NCBI GenBank assembly: GCA_002029295.1
Contig: MZGW01000001.1
Coordinates: forward strand, 1-64,000
DNA length: 64,000 bases
Source of the DNA: Alkalithermobacter paradoxus
GTDB lineage: Bacteria; Bacillota; Clostridia; Peptostreptococcales; Peptostreptococcaceae
Direction of reading: 5' to 3'
In this document: positions 1 through 7,884 of the stretch, one piece after another
Numbering within the stretch: position 1 is the first letter of the stretch
Layout: the number at the start of each line of letters is the position of its first letter
Notes under the pieces: generated by a model
The model's input: the letters and a program-made list of their open reading frames with translations, nothing else
Told to the model about the DNA's origin: nothing
Databases searched by the model: none
Made by a program: the position numbers and the translations under genes

Positions 1-2
1 GC

Positions 3-470
3 TATAAAGAGTATATATCAAATTCTAATGTTTGTTCAAAATGCGAGTTTTTACACAAATGTACTGATAGTAAAAACAATAAAAAGGTAGTATCTAGACA
101 TGTTTGGGAAGAATATTTAGAAGAAGCAGAGCACCTAAGGCATACTAATTATAATAAAAGAGTGTATGCATTGAGATCACAAACGATTGAAAGAGTGTTT
201 GCTGATTTAAAAGAAAAGCATGGACTGCGTTATACAACTCTTAGAGGAATAGATAAAGTGCGAATGCAGACCCTGCTTGCTTTCGCATGTCTAAATTTAA
301 AAAAGCTGGCAAATTGGAAGTGGAAAAACTCCAAAAGACAGCTCTTTTTGCGATCTTTTTTTGTTAGGAAAATACATATTTCCAAATTACAGGATATTTT
401 CTCATGCAAGTTAAAATATTTGCCCTTTCGGGCAGATTGTTTTGTCTACAAACTGACCTTAGGGTTATAA
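3..470 (+). mobile_element. IS1182-family transposase, 3' fragment cut by the window edge
   Basis: The reading frame is open from base 3, so the gene begins left of the window; the first internal Met is at 162. The visible part carries a Cys cluster (C-x2-C and a further Cys near residues 11-20 of the fragment), then the motif SQTIERVFADLKEKHGLRY. Its Glu matches the last acidic residue of DDE transposases of the IS1182/IS4 superfamily. The sequence then goes through a Leu-rich stretch to a stop overlapping a palindrome. I cannot tell whether the element is intact because only the C-terminal third is visible, and no terminal inverted repeat could be paired. The call of transposase is firm; the exact IS family is likely rather than certain. 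Confidence 0.85.
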
Positions 471-486
471 CCCTAAGGTTTTGTTT
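456..486 (+). terminator. Intrinsic terminator at the transposase 3' end
   Basis: A perfect inverted repeat (ACCTTAGGG, loop TTATAA, CCCTAAGGT) spans 456-479 and is followed by TTTGTTT. The transposase stop codon lies in the loop. It would separate the IS remnant from the sporulation locus. Confidence 0.7.
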
Positions 487-652
487 AAGGGTAGAAAAAA
501 GTACATCCATGCATATATATTTTAGTAGGAGTATATAAAAATGTAATTTAAGACCTAAAAAAGTTAGATTATACTAAAGGTTTCATTTATAAAATTTGTC
601 GATACATAGGGTAATTTTTATTAGTATTCTACAAAACTAGATAATTTTCCTC

Positions 653-679
653 AAAGGAAATGACTGCTCTTTATAGAAA
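653..679 (+). promoter_or_regulatory. Predicted sigma-H promoter of the spoIIA operon
   Basis: AAAGGAAAT at 653-661 matches the sigma-H -35 consensus RNAGGAWWW at every position. It is followed by an 11-base spacer and ATAGAAA at 673-679, one base off the -10 consensus RNNGAAT. The site lies about 35 bases upstream of spoIIAA. In Bacillus and Clostridioides spoIIA is a known sigma-H target, so position and function agree. Bases 481-652 hold nothing else that I recognise. Confidence 0.75.
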
Positions 680-715
680 ACTTAATATAAGCAAGAAAAT
701 GCAGGGGTGATAACA

Positions 716-1051
716 TTGGATAGAAACTATACGATTAATGGAAGAAATTTGATAGTTGAGTTACATGGGGAATTAGATCATCATATAGCACAAGAGGTAA
801 GAGAAGAAATCGATGCAGCTATAAATCAGAATTCTATAAAGAACGTTATATTTAATTTTGAGAATATGAATTTCATGGACTCTTCTGGAGTTGGGGTAGT
901 CATAGGAAGATATAGAATAGTATCTAAGATTGGTGGGAAAGTAGCAGTTACAAATCTGAACTCACAAGTAAGAAGAATATTTGATTTATCTGGAATGAAC
1001 AAAATAATAGAAATTTATAATACTTGTGAAGAAGCTATTAGCTCTTTATAA
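716..1051 (+). CDS. spoIIAA: Anti-sigma F factor antagonist SpoIIAA
   Basis: This small STAS-domain protein (111 aa) frees sigma F in the forespore by binding SpoIIAB when dephosphorylated by SpoIIE. The phospho-acceptor region MDSSGVGVVIGRY is clear, with the second Ser (about residue 57) being the site that SpoIIAB phosphorylates. The start is taken as TTG at 716, because the ribosome binding site AGGGGTG (703-709) sits about 7 bases before it; an in-frame GTG at 707 lies inside that site. First gene of a three-gene sigma F switch, 12 bases before spoIIAB, behind a predicted sigma-H promoter. Length is close to the family norm of about 110-117 residues. Confidence 0.97.
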   Translation: MDRNYTINGRNLIVELHGELDHHIAQEVREEIDAAINQNSIKNVIFNFENMNFMDSSGVGVVIGRYRIVSKIGGKVAVTNLNSQVRRIFDLSGMNKIIEIYNTCEEAISSL

Positions 1052-1063
1052 GGAGGTAGACAT

Positions 1064-1501
1064 ATGAAAAATTTTGTACAAATGCAATTTTCAGCTAAAT
1101 CCGAAAATGAGTCCTTTGCAAGAGTTGTAGTCGCTTCTTTTGCATCTCAGTTAAATCCTACTATAGATGAAATTGCTGATATAAAGACAGCAGTATCTGA
1201 AGCTGTTACAAACTCTATAATTCATGGGTATGACGAAAATGAAGAAAAAATGGTGTATTTATCTTGTGAGATAGATGGAGATACAATACAAATATGTATA
1301 GAGGATGAGGGTAATGGGATAGAAGATATAGAAATAGCAAGACAACCTTTATACACATCAAAACCTGAACTTGAAAGATCAGGAATGGGATTTACTGTTA
1401 TGGAGACATTTATGGACGAAGTATATGTTTCTTCTAAACAGGGAGAAGGTACTAAAATAACTATGAAAAAAACAATAAGGTCTCATAAAATACAAGATTA
1501 G
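1064..1501 (+). CDS. spoIIAB: Anti-sigma F factor and serine kinase SpoIIAB
   Basis: A GHKL-fold protein of 145 aa that holds sigma F inactive and phosphorylates SpoIIAA. The N box is visible as [12 protein letters not shown] (Glu and Asn of the ATP site, near residues 45-53) and the G1 box as [12 protein letters not shown] further glycine-rich lid, [14 protein letters not shown], follows. It starts at an ATG with a strong AGGAGG site overlapping the end of spoIIAA, and is followed 11 bases later by sigF. Expression is expected with its neighbours before asymmetric division. Confidence 0.97.
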   Translation: MKNFVQMQFSAKSENESFARVVVASFASQLNPTIDEIADIKTAVSEAVTNSIIHGYDENEEKMVYLSCEIDGDTIQICIEDEGNGIEDIEIARQPLYTSKPELERSGMGFTVMETFMDEVYVSSKQGEGTKITMKKTIRSHKIQD

Positions 1502-1512
1502 AGGTAATAATT

Positions 1513-2277
1513 ATGGTTATGGCTGCCCAAAAGGAAGAAAAAAATGCTTTGCTTAGCCATGAAGAAACTATCAAACTAATTAAAAGAGCACAAAATGGAG
1601 ATAATGCGGCAAAGGAGATATTAACACAGAGCAATTTAGGACTTGTAAGAAGTATTGTAAATAAGTTTTTGAATATAGGATACGAAAGAGAAGATTTATT
1701 TCAGTTAGGGTGTATAGGGCTTATAAAGGCTATATATAAATTTAATGACCAATTCGATGTGAAATTTTCTACATACGCAGTACCTATGATATTAGGTGAA
1801 ATAAAAAGACATTTAAGAGATGATGGAATAATAAAAGTTTCAAGATCTTTAAAGCAAATAAATACAAAGGTTAAAATTGAAGGTGAGATATTATCAAAAA
1901 AGTTAGGGAGAGAACCTACAATACAAGAAATTTCGGATTCTTTAGGAATTTCTAAGGAAGATATAGTTATGGCGCTAGAATCTAATTCTTGTGTTGATTA
2001 TCTATATGATGTTATACATGAAGAGGGAGGATCTCCTATTTGTCTTATAGACAAGATAAGTGAAGATAAACAAGAAAGTGATAGCAAAATAGTAGACAAT
2101 ATATTGCTAAAAGAAACCTTAAGTAAGCTTGAAAAAAGAGAAAGACAAATAATAATTTTAAGGTATTTTGAAGATAGAACTCAAAGCGAAATAGGAAAAA
2201 TACTTGGAATATCACAAGTTCAAGTTTCTAGAATAGAAAAGAAGGTATTATCAAAAATAAAAGAATTCTTGAAATAA
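1513..2277 (+). CDS. sigF: Forespore sigma factor SigF
   Basis: RNA polymerase sigma factor of the sigma-70 family (254 aa), the first forespore-specific sigma factor. Region 2 ([19 protein letters not shown], then [19 protein letters not shown]) contacts core polymerase and the -10 element. Region 3 follows, and region 4 ends with a helix-turn-helix ([21 protein letters not shown]). The start at ATG 1513 has GAGGT seven bases upstream. It lies directly after its two regulators, spoIIAA and spoIIAB, as in Bacillus and Clostridia. Only 11 bases separate it from the next gene, kbl, so read-through is expected. Confidence 0.97.
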   Translation: MVMAAQKEEKNALLSHEETIKLIKRAQNGDNAAKEILTQSNLGLVRSIVNKFLNIGYEREDLFQLGCIGLIKAIYKFNDQFDVKFSTYAVPMILGEIKRHLRDDGIIKVSRSLKQINTKVKIEGEILSKKLGREPTIQEISDSLGISKEDIVMALESNSCVDYLYDVIHEEGGSPICLIDKISEDKQESDSKIVDNILLKETLSKLEKRERQIIILRYFEDRTQSEIGKILGISQVQVSRIEKKVLSKIKEFLK

Positions 2278-2288
2278 ATGGGGGGCAT

Positions 2289-3476
2289 ATGAAAAGTATT
2301 CATGATATGGAATTTTTAAAAGAAAAAATAAATCAATTAAAAGAGAGTGGACTTTATAAGGAAGTAGTTACCCTAGAAGGTCCTAATGAGTCAGAATGCA
2401 TAATAAATGGAAAAAAAGTTATAAATCTTTCATCTAATAACTACCTTGGTTTTTCTAATCATCCAAGGTTAAAAAAGGCGGCAATTGAAGCTGTAGAAAA
2501 ATATGGAGCAGGAGCAGGAGCAGTAAGGCCAATTGTTGGAAACATGAGAATTCATGATGAACTTGAAGAACTACTAGCTAAGTTTAAAAGAGAAGAAGCT
2601 GTGTTAGTTTTTCAGTCTGGATTTAATTGTAATGCTGGAACTATTCAAGCTGTTACAGAAGATGGAGATTTAATTATATCTGATGAACTTAATCATGCAA
2701 GTATAATAGATGGGGCAAGATTAAGTAAAGCTAAAAAAACAACATTTAAGCATTCAGATATGGAAGATTTAGAGAGAATACTAAAAGAAAATAAAAATAA
2801 GCATAATAGAATGCTTATAATAACAGATGGAGTATTCTCTATGGATGGAGATATAGCAAAGCTTCCACAAATAGTTGAGCTTGCTGAAAAATATGGAGCT
2901 ATGACTTATGTAGACGATGCTCATTCTAGTGGGGTATTAGGTGAAAGCGGAAGAGGAACAGTAGATTATTTTGACCTTCACGGAAGAGTAGACTTTACTA
3001 TAGGAACATTATCTAAGGCTATAGGCGTTGTTGGTGGATACGTTGCTGGTAAGAAAGTTACTATTGACTGGTTAATAAATAGAGGGAGACCATTCTTATT
3101 TTCAACTGCACTTCCACCAGCAGCAGTAGGAGCTTGTATAGAAGCTATAAATATGTTAATGGAAAGTACTGAATATACAGATAGGCTTTGGAATAATGCA
3201 AAATACTTTAAAGGAAAACTTGGGAAGCTTGGATTTAATACAGGTCAAAGTGAAACACCTATAACTCCTATAATAATAGGAGATGAGTCTAAAGCAAAAG
3301 AATTTTCAAATAGATTGTTTGAAAAAGGAGTATTCGTAAGCCCGATTGTATTCCCAACAGTCCCAAAAGGAACAGGAAGGGTAAGATGCATGGTAACTGC
3401 AGGACACAGTTATGAGCAATTAGATAAAGTTGTAAATATAATGGAAGAAGTAGGAAAAGAGATGAATATAATATAA
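2289..3476 (+). CDS. kbl: Glycine C-acetyltransferase (2-amino-3-ketobutyrate CoA ligase)
   Basis: PLP enzyme of the alpha-oxoamine synthase family (395 aa). Kbl interconverts 2-amino-3-oxobutyrate plus CoA with glycine plus acetyl-CoA, the second step of threonine breakdown. The PLP Lys lies in [13 protein letters not shown], preceded by [12 protein letters not shown] and [17 protein letters not shown]. Overall likeness to Bacillus Kbl is strong, which favours it over BioF. The start ATG has a GGGGGG site just upstream. There is no room for a promoter after sigF (11 bases) and a strong terminator follows, so kbl looks like the last gene of the spoIIA operon. No threonine dehydrogenase gene is seen in the window. 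Confidence 0.9.
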   Translation: MKSIHDMEFLKEKINQLKESGLYKEVVTLEGPNESECIINGKKVINLSSNNYLGFSNHPRLKKAAIEAVEKYGAGAGAVRPIVGNMRIHDELEELLAKFKREEAVLVFQSGFNCNAGTIQAVTEDGDLIISDELNHASIIDGARLSKAKKTTFKHSDMEDLERILKENKNKHNRMLIITDGVFSMDGDIAKLPQIVELAEKYGAMTYVDDAHSSGVLGESGRGTVDYFDLHGRVDFTIGTLSKAIGVVGGYVAGKKVTIDWLINRGRPFLFSTALPPAAVGACIEAINMLMESTEYTDRLWNNAKYFKGKLGKLGFNTGQSETPITPIIIGDESKAKEFSNRLFEKGVFVSPIVFPTVPKGTGRVRCMVTAGHSYEQLDKVVNIMEEVGKEMNII

Positions 3477-3498
3477 ATTCATATTGATGATTATATCT

Positions 3499-3535
3499 GA
3501 AAATAAGCCAGTATTGGTTTATTTTCTTTTTTTTT
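3499..3535 (+). terminator. Intrinsic terminator after kbl
   Basis: GAAAATAA-CCA pairs with TGG-TTATTTTC around a short loop (3499-3526, one mismatched pair), followed by a run of nine T. It ends the spoIIA-sigF-kbl unit and isolates it from spoVAA. Confidence 0.85.
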
Positions 3536-3569
3536 GCAAATAATAATATAAAAAAAGGGGGTTAAAATC

Positions 3570-4172
3570 ATGAAGGAAATATATATTATTCCGAAGAAAA
3601 ACCTACACTTTCCTAAGGATATAAATACTTTATATCTAGGGGATATATTTGAAATATATCCAGAAAAAGAAAAGGAAAATATTAAAAATATTAAGATAGA
3701 AGAATTCAAAGAGATAAGAGAAGATTACCATATAATTCCTTTAGGTAAAGTAATAAATAAAATAAAAGATAGTGATAATAATATAAAAATAAATTTGATG
3801 GATAATAAAGATATAATGATAAACTTTAGAAACGACAAGAAAGATAAAACTTTGATCATTAGAGTGATAATGGTATGTATAGTATTATTTCTAGGAGCTT
3901 CTATGGCTATTGTAAATTTCCACTCAGATGTTAATATGGGGGAGTCTCATAAGGTTTTATATAGACTTATAATGGGAAAAGAAAACGGAAATCTAGCTTT
4001 TTTACAAATACCTTATTCACTGGGAATAGCTCTTGGTGTAGCTGTATTTTACAATAAAATAATTCCAAATTACTCAAAGAGTGAGCCTAGCCCTCTAGAA
4101 CTTGAGGTAGAAACTTATAAAAGTGAAATAGAAAGCTACATAATCAACACTTCAAATAAGAATAAGGAGTGA
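3570..4172 (+). CDS. spoVAA: Stage V sporulation protein AA
   Basis: SpoVA proteins carry dipicolinic acid with Ca2+ into the forespore and release it at germination. This 200-aa protein has the SpoVAA layout. A soluble N-terminal domain of about 90 residues is followed by a membrane segment near residues 97-115. Then comes the conserved stretch AIVNFHSDVNMGESH and a second membrane segment near 145-165. The start ATG has a GGGGG site about 9 bases upstream. The stop codon is 4 bases before spoVAB, indicating tight coupling. The protein is soluble-domain plus membrane-anchor; its exact role in DPA traffic is not settled for the family. Confidence 0.88.
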   Translation: MKEIYIIPKKNLHFPKDINTLYLGDIFEIYPEKEKENIKNIKIEEFKEIREDYHIIPLGKVINKIKDSDNNIKINLMDNKDIMINFRNDKKDKTLIIRVIMVCIVLFLGASMAIVNFHSDVNMGESHKVLYRLIMGKENGNLAFLQIPYSLGIALGVAVFYNKIIPNYSKSEPSPLELEVETYKSEIESYIINTSNKNKE

Positions 4173-4176
4173 TAAC

Positions 4177-4593
4177 TTGAGAACAGGATTTCTGATGTTA
4201 ATTGGATTTTCAGAAGGTGTAGTTGTAGGATCTGGAGTAGTAGCACTTTTAACTCTTTTAGATATAATACCAAGACTTTGTCAAATAACAGGAACATATC
4301 ACTATATAAGTTTGTATCAGATTATATTAATAAGTGCTACATTCTGTGGAAGTATGTTTTCTCTTATGAATTACTCACTAGGCTTGGGAGTATATTTCTT
4401 AATATTTTCAGGGCTAACCTATGGAATATTTGTAGGTATGCTAGCATCAGCACTAGCAGAAGCTGTAGATGTTATTCCTATAATAGAAAGAAGATTAAAG
4501 ATAGATGGGTATATAAAATATATAATACTATCATTAATACTTGGTAAGTCTTTTGGATCAATATTAAACTGGACGATATTAAATATGAACTAG
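4177..4593 (+). CDS. spoVAB: Stage V sporulation protein AB
   Basis: Small polytopic membrane protein (138 aa) with about four hydrophobic segments. It fits the SpoVAB family, which accompanies SpoVAA in the forespore inner membrane. Recognisable stretches are GFSEGVVVGSGVVALLTLLD near the start and FVGMLASALAEAVDVIP in the middle. It uses a TTG start at 4177, supported by AAGGAGTG just upstream and the close spacing to spoVAA. An overlapping ORF in another frame inside it is a shadow. Confidence 0.88.
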   Translation: MRTGFLMLIGFSEGVVVGSGVVALLTLLDIIPRLCQITGTYHYISLYQIILISATFCGSMFSLMNYSLGLGVYFLIFSGLTYGIFVGMLASALAEAVDVIPIIERRLKIDGYIKYIILSLILGKSFGSILNWTILNMN

Positions 4594-4604
4594 GAGTGAT
4601 TTGA

Positions 4605-5030
4605 ATGGATTACAAAAAGTATGTCGACAACAAAAGTCCAAAACCTAATTACCTAAAAAACTATATACTTGCATTTGTAATTGGTGGGATTATATGCGTG
4701 CTAGGTCAATTTATATTAAATACATATATAAGTTTTGGATTAGATAAAGAGGGAGCATCAACTGCTACATCTATAACCCTCATACTTTTAGGAGCATTTC
4801 TAACAGGAATTGGAGTGTACGATGTTATAGGGAAGTATGGGGGTGCAGGTTCAGCAATACCGATAACAGGTTTTTCAAATTCTATAGTATCTCCTGCTAT
4901 GGAGTTTAAAAGAGAGGGTTATGTTTTAGGGGTTGGTGGAAAGATGTTTACAATAGCAGGTCCTGTTTTGGTTTATGGAATAGGAAGCTCTGTTGTAGTA
5001 GGGATTATATACTATTTTCTAGGGAAGTAA
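4605..5030 (+). CDS. spoVAC: Stage V sporulation protein AC
   Basis: SpoVAC (141 aa) is a membrane channel protein of the DPA system and was shown in Bacillus to behave as a mechanosensitive channel. The visible family features are YILAFVIGGIICVLGQFIL, KYGGAGSAIPITGFSNSIVSPAMEFKREG and a C-terminal hydrophobic hairpin. The glycine-rich GGAGSAIPITGF motif is shared with SpoVAE, its paralogue two genes on. The start ATG has AGGAGTG upstream, and spacing to neighbours is 11 and 22 bases. Confidence 0.96.
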   Translation: MDYKKYVDNKSPKPNYLKNYILAFVIGGIICVLGQFILNTYISFGLDKEGASTATSITLILLGAFLTGIGVYDVIGKYGGAGSAIPITGFSNSIVSPAMEFKREGYVLGVGGKMFTIAGPVLVYGIGSSVVVGIIYYFLGK

Positions 5031-5052
5031 TTTATACAAAGGAGAGATTAAG

Positions 5053-6066
5053 ATGGCGCAGAAAAGATTGGGAAATCAGACAGTTCAACTTCAAAATAGC
5101 CCAACTATAATAGCTACTGCATCTATAGTAGGACCAAAGGAAGGAAAAGGGCCACTAAGTAGTTATTTTGATAAAATACTAGAGGACGACTTATGTGGAG
5201 AAAAGAGCTGGGAGCTTGCAGAAAGCAAGATGGTAAAAGAAGCTATGCAGATGGCCATAGACAAAACTTCGTATGTAATGAGTAATGTAGATTATATATT
5301 TGCAGGAGACTTATTAAATCAGTTAATGTCTACATCTTTTGCAGTTAGAGACCTAAAAAGGCCTTTCTTTGGCCTGTATGGTGCATGCTCAACTATGAGT
5401 GAATCCTTGAGTTTAGCTTCCATGATAGTAGATGGAGGATTTTCTGATTTGGTTATAGCAGGAACATCTAGTCACTTTTGTAGTGCAGAAAGGCAATTTA
5501 GATTTCCGCTGGAGATGGGTTCTCAAAGACCTTTGACTGCACAGTGGACGGTAACTGGATCTGGATGTGCTGTTATATCTTCAAAAGGAAAAGGACCTAA
5601 GATAAGGAGAATTACAACAGGAAAAGTTATAGATGAAGGAATAAAAGATCCTAACAATATGGGAGCTGCTATGGCACCAGCTGCTGTTGACACAATAAGA
5701 ACATATTTTGAAGATACTAATGATGATATAGATAGTTTTGACATTATAGCAACTGGAGATTTAGGCAAACTTGGAATGGATATAGCAAAAGAATTTTTAA
5801 TGAAGTCTGGATATGATATATCAAAAATATATACAGATTGTGGAGTTGAGATATTTGATAGCAAAAAGCAAGATACACATTCAGGTGGTAGTGGTTGCGG
5901 ATGCTCCGCTGTTACATTCTGTGGATACATATACAATAAATTAATAAATAAAGAGTTCAATAAAGTAATGCTTGTTTCTACGGGTGCACTTTTATCTCCA
6001 ACTAGTACTCTCCAAAAACAAAGTATACCATCTATTGCTCACGCAGTTATAATACAAAACGATTAG
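5053..6066 (+). CDS. spoVAD: Stage V sporulation protein AD
   Basis: SpoVAD (337 aa) is the soluble thiolase-fold subunit that binds dipicolinic acid for the SpoVA channel on the forespore membrane. The N-terminal half has the conserved FFGLYGACSTMSESLSLA and the middle has PRRITTG-like KIRRITTGKVIDEG. The C-terminal half has HSGGSGCGCSAVTFCGYIY. Length matches the family (about 335-340). It has a strong GGAGAG ribosome site. It sits between spoVAC and spoVAE, the universal order. Confidence 0.97.
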   Translation: MAQKRLGNQTVQLQNSPTIIATASIVGPKEGKGPLSSYFDKILEDDLCGEKSWELAESKMVKEAMQMAIDKTSYVMSNVDYIFAGDLLNQLMSTSFAVRDLKRPFFGLYGACSTMSESLSLASMIVDGGFSDLVIAGTSSHFCSAERQFRFPLEMGSQRPLTAQWTVTGSGCAVISSKGKGPKIRRITTGKVIDEGIKDPNNMGAAMAPAAVDTIRTYFEDTNDDIDSFDIIATGDLGKLGMDIAKEFLMKSGYDISKIYTDCGVEIFDSKKQDTHSGGSGCGCSAVTFCGYIYNKLINKEFNKVMLVSTGALLSPTSTLQKQSIPSIAHAVIIQND

Positions 6067-6076
6067 GAGGGAAATT

Positions 6077-6433
6077 ATGGACTACTTATGGGCTTTCATA
6101 ATTGGTGGCACTATATGCTTACTAGGCCAAATACTAATGGACTTTTTTAAAATTCCAGTTCCATACATTATGGTTACATTTGTTACAAGTGGTGTAATTC
6201 TTACAGCACTTGGATTATATGAACCTATAATAAAACTTGGAGGAGCAGGTGCCAGTGTACCTTTACCGGGATTTGGATATGCACTTGCAAAGGGAGTAAT
6301 AAAAGAAGTTTCAGAAAAAGGTTTTTTAGGTGCATTTACAGGAGGAACAGTTGCAACTGCTGGAGGAATAGCAGCAGCTGTTTTCTTTGGATATGTAATG
6401 GCTGTTATATTTACTCCAAAAACTAAACCATAG
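6077..6433 (+). CDS. spoVAE: Stage V sporulation protein AE (AEb type)
   Basis: Membrane protein of 118 aa with three to four hydrophobic segments. The diagnostic motifs are IIGGTICLLGQILMD and KLGGAGASVPLPGFG, which parallel those of SpoVAC. It is the SpoVAEb type that forms the conserved C-D-Eb core of the DPA channel. The start ATG follows AGGAGGG, 10 bases after spoVAD; spoVAF follows 11 bases later. There is no separate SpoVAEa protein in this operon. Confidence 0.94.
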   Translation: MDYLWAFIIGGTICLLGQILMDFFKIPVPYIMVTFVTSGVILTALGLYEPIIKLGGAGASVPLPGFGYALAKGVIKEVSEKGFLGAFTGGTVATAGGIAAAVFFGYVMAVIFTPKTKP

Positions 6434-6444
6434 GAGTTGGATAT

Positions 6445-7860
6445 ATGAAATTATATAAAGAAATACAAAAAAATAAAGATGTACTCAAAAGTAGATTGCC
6501 TATAGATAATAGCTTTGACGTTATAGGCAGAGAAATAGAAATAGGAAAAAAAGATTCTTATTTGGTATTCATAGATGGATTTGCTAAAGATGATATAATG
6601 CTTTGGATTCTTGAAACTCTTCAGGCTATGGAAAGTGTAGGGAATATTAACTTTATAAAAAAGATAATGTCAAAGAAAATAGGATATATAGAGGTAGAAA
6701 CATTCGATGAATTTGAAACACTAGAAAACTCTGTTTTATCTGGAGCTATAGCACTAATTTTAGATGGAGAAAGTGAAGGCTTAATAATAGATGCAAGAGA
6801 ATATCCAGTAAGAGGGCCAGATGAACCAGACTTAGAAAAAGTGACAAGAGGATCAAGAGATGGACTTGTTGAAACGATAGTATTTAATACCGCACTAATA
6901 AGGCGAAGAATAAGAGATCCACATCTTACATTTGAAATGAAAAGCGTAGGAAAAAGATCTAAAACAGACGTGGTAGTTGGATATATAAAAGATTTAGCAG
7001 ATCAAAAACTAGTAGACGATATAGATAAGAAACTAAAAGAAATAGATGTTGAAGCTTTGATAATGGCAGAAAAGACACTAGAAGAACTTATGATTAAGAA
7101 AAAATGGTACAATCCACTTCCTCAAGTTAAATTTACAGAAAGGCCAGATGTTGTAGCTGCACATCTTCTAGAAGGACATATAGCTATAATAGTAGATACA
7201 TCTCCTAGTGTTATGCTGCTTCCGGCTACATTATTTCATTTTACTCAGCATGCAGAAGATTATTATCAAAATCCTACTGTTGGAACTTATATAAGGTGGG
7301 TTAGGTTTATAGGTATGGTATTCTCTTTTGTTTTGCTTCCACTGTGGCTTTTGCTTGTTTATAATAAAGATATGCTTCCGCCAAATCTATCATTTCTAGG
7401 GCCAAAAGAAACAGGGGTAATACCTTTATTTATTCAGTTTATAATACTAGAGCTTGGAATAGATCTTCTTAGAGTAGCGTCAGTTCACACTCCTAACTCA
7501 TTATCTACATCTTTAGGTATAGTAGGAGGTCTTATTTTAAGCGAGTTTGCAATAAAGGTAGGGTGGTTTGTTCCAGAAACAGTACTATATATGGCTATAG
7601 TAGCATTAGGAACGTTCTCAACTCCTAGCATAGAATTTTCAATGGCAATAAGAATATTTAGATTGTTTTTATTGATTCTTACGGGATTATTTAAAGTATA
7701 TGGTTTTGTAACAGGTCTAGTAATAACAGGGATCATAATGCTTACAACTAAGTCGTTCAATAATAAAAGTTATTTATGGCCATTAATACCACTTGATATA
7801 AAAGCATTATCAAATGTATTATTTAGAAAGCCAATACCAGAAATCAAAAAACACAAATAG
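6445..7860 (+). CDS. spoVAF: SpoVAF, GerA-family germination/DPA-release protein
   Basis: A 471-aa protein of the GerA A-subunit family. It has a cytoplasmic N-terminal domain (about residues 1-275) and a membrane domain of about five segments. Family motifs seen are YPVRGPDEPDLEKVTRGSRDG, LTFEMKSVGKRSKTDV and the LEGHIAIIVDTSPSVMLLPAT stretch. In Bacillus, SpoVAF with FigP/YqhR amplifies germinant response, and the gene ends the spoVA operon as it does here. Its stop codon lies in the following bidirectional terminator. Presence of SpoVAF alongside AA and AB marks the long Bacillus-like operon form. Confidence 0.92.
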   Translation: MKLYKEIQKNKDVLKSRLPIDNSFDVIGREIEIGKKDSYLVFIDGFAKDDIMLWILETLQAMESVGNINFIKKIMSKKIGYIEVETFDEFETLENSVLSGAIALILDGESEGLIIDAREYPVRGPDEPDLEKVTRGSRDGLVETIVFNTALIRRRIRDPHLTFEMKSVGKRSKTDVVVGYIKDLADQKLVDDIDKKLKEIDVEALIMAEKTLEELMIKKKWYNPLPQVKFTERPDVVAAHLLEGHIAIIVDTSPSVMLLPATLFHFTQHAEDYYQNPTVGTYIRWVRFIGMVFSFVLLPLWLLLVYNKDMLPPNLSFLGPKETGVIPLFIQFIILELGIDLLRVASVHTPNSLSTSLGIVGGLILSEFAIKVGWFVPETVLYMAIVALGTFSTPSIEFSMAIRIFRLFLLILTGLFKVYGFVTGLVITGIIMLTTKSFNNKSYLWPLIPLDIKALSNVLFRKPIPEIKKHK

Positions 7861-7884
7861 AGGGCAAATTTGCCCTCTATTTTT
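7857..7884. terminator. Bidirectional terminator between spoVAF and the PBP gene
   Basis: A perfect 24-base palindrome (7857-7880) with stem ATAGAGGGCAAA, followed by TTTT on the plus strand, includes the spoVAF stop codon. The convergent PBP gene ends just beyond it at 7883. Confidence 0.88.

Noticed and set aside
3508-3569. Sigma-G promoter expected before spoVAA
   Set aside because: No sequence near the -35 and -10 consensus with correct spacing was found, though one is expected biologically.
4278-4547. 89-codon plus-strand frame inside spoVAB
   Set aside because: Shadow of spoVAB in another frame; no ribosome site.
7485-7760. Minus-strand open frames inside spoVAF, spoVAD, tyrS, symporter, secD and other genes
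   Set aside because: They lie antisense to strongly supported genes, have no ribosome sites and no family likeness.
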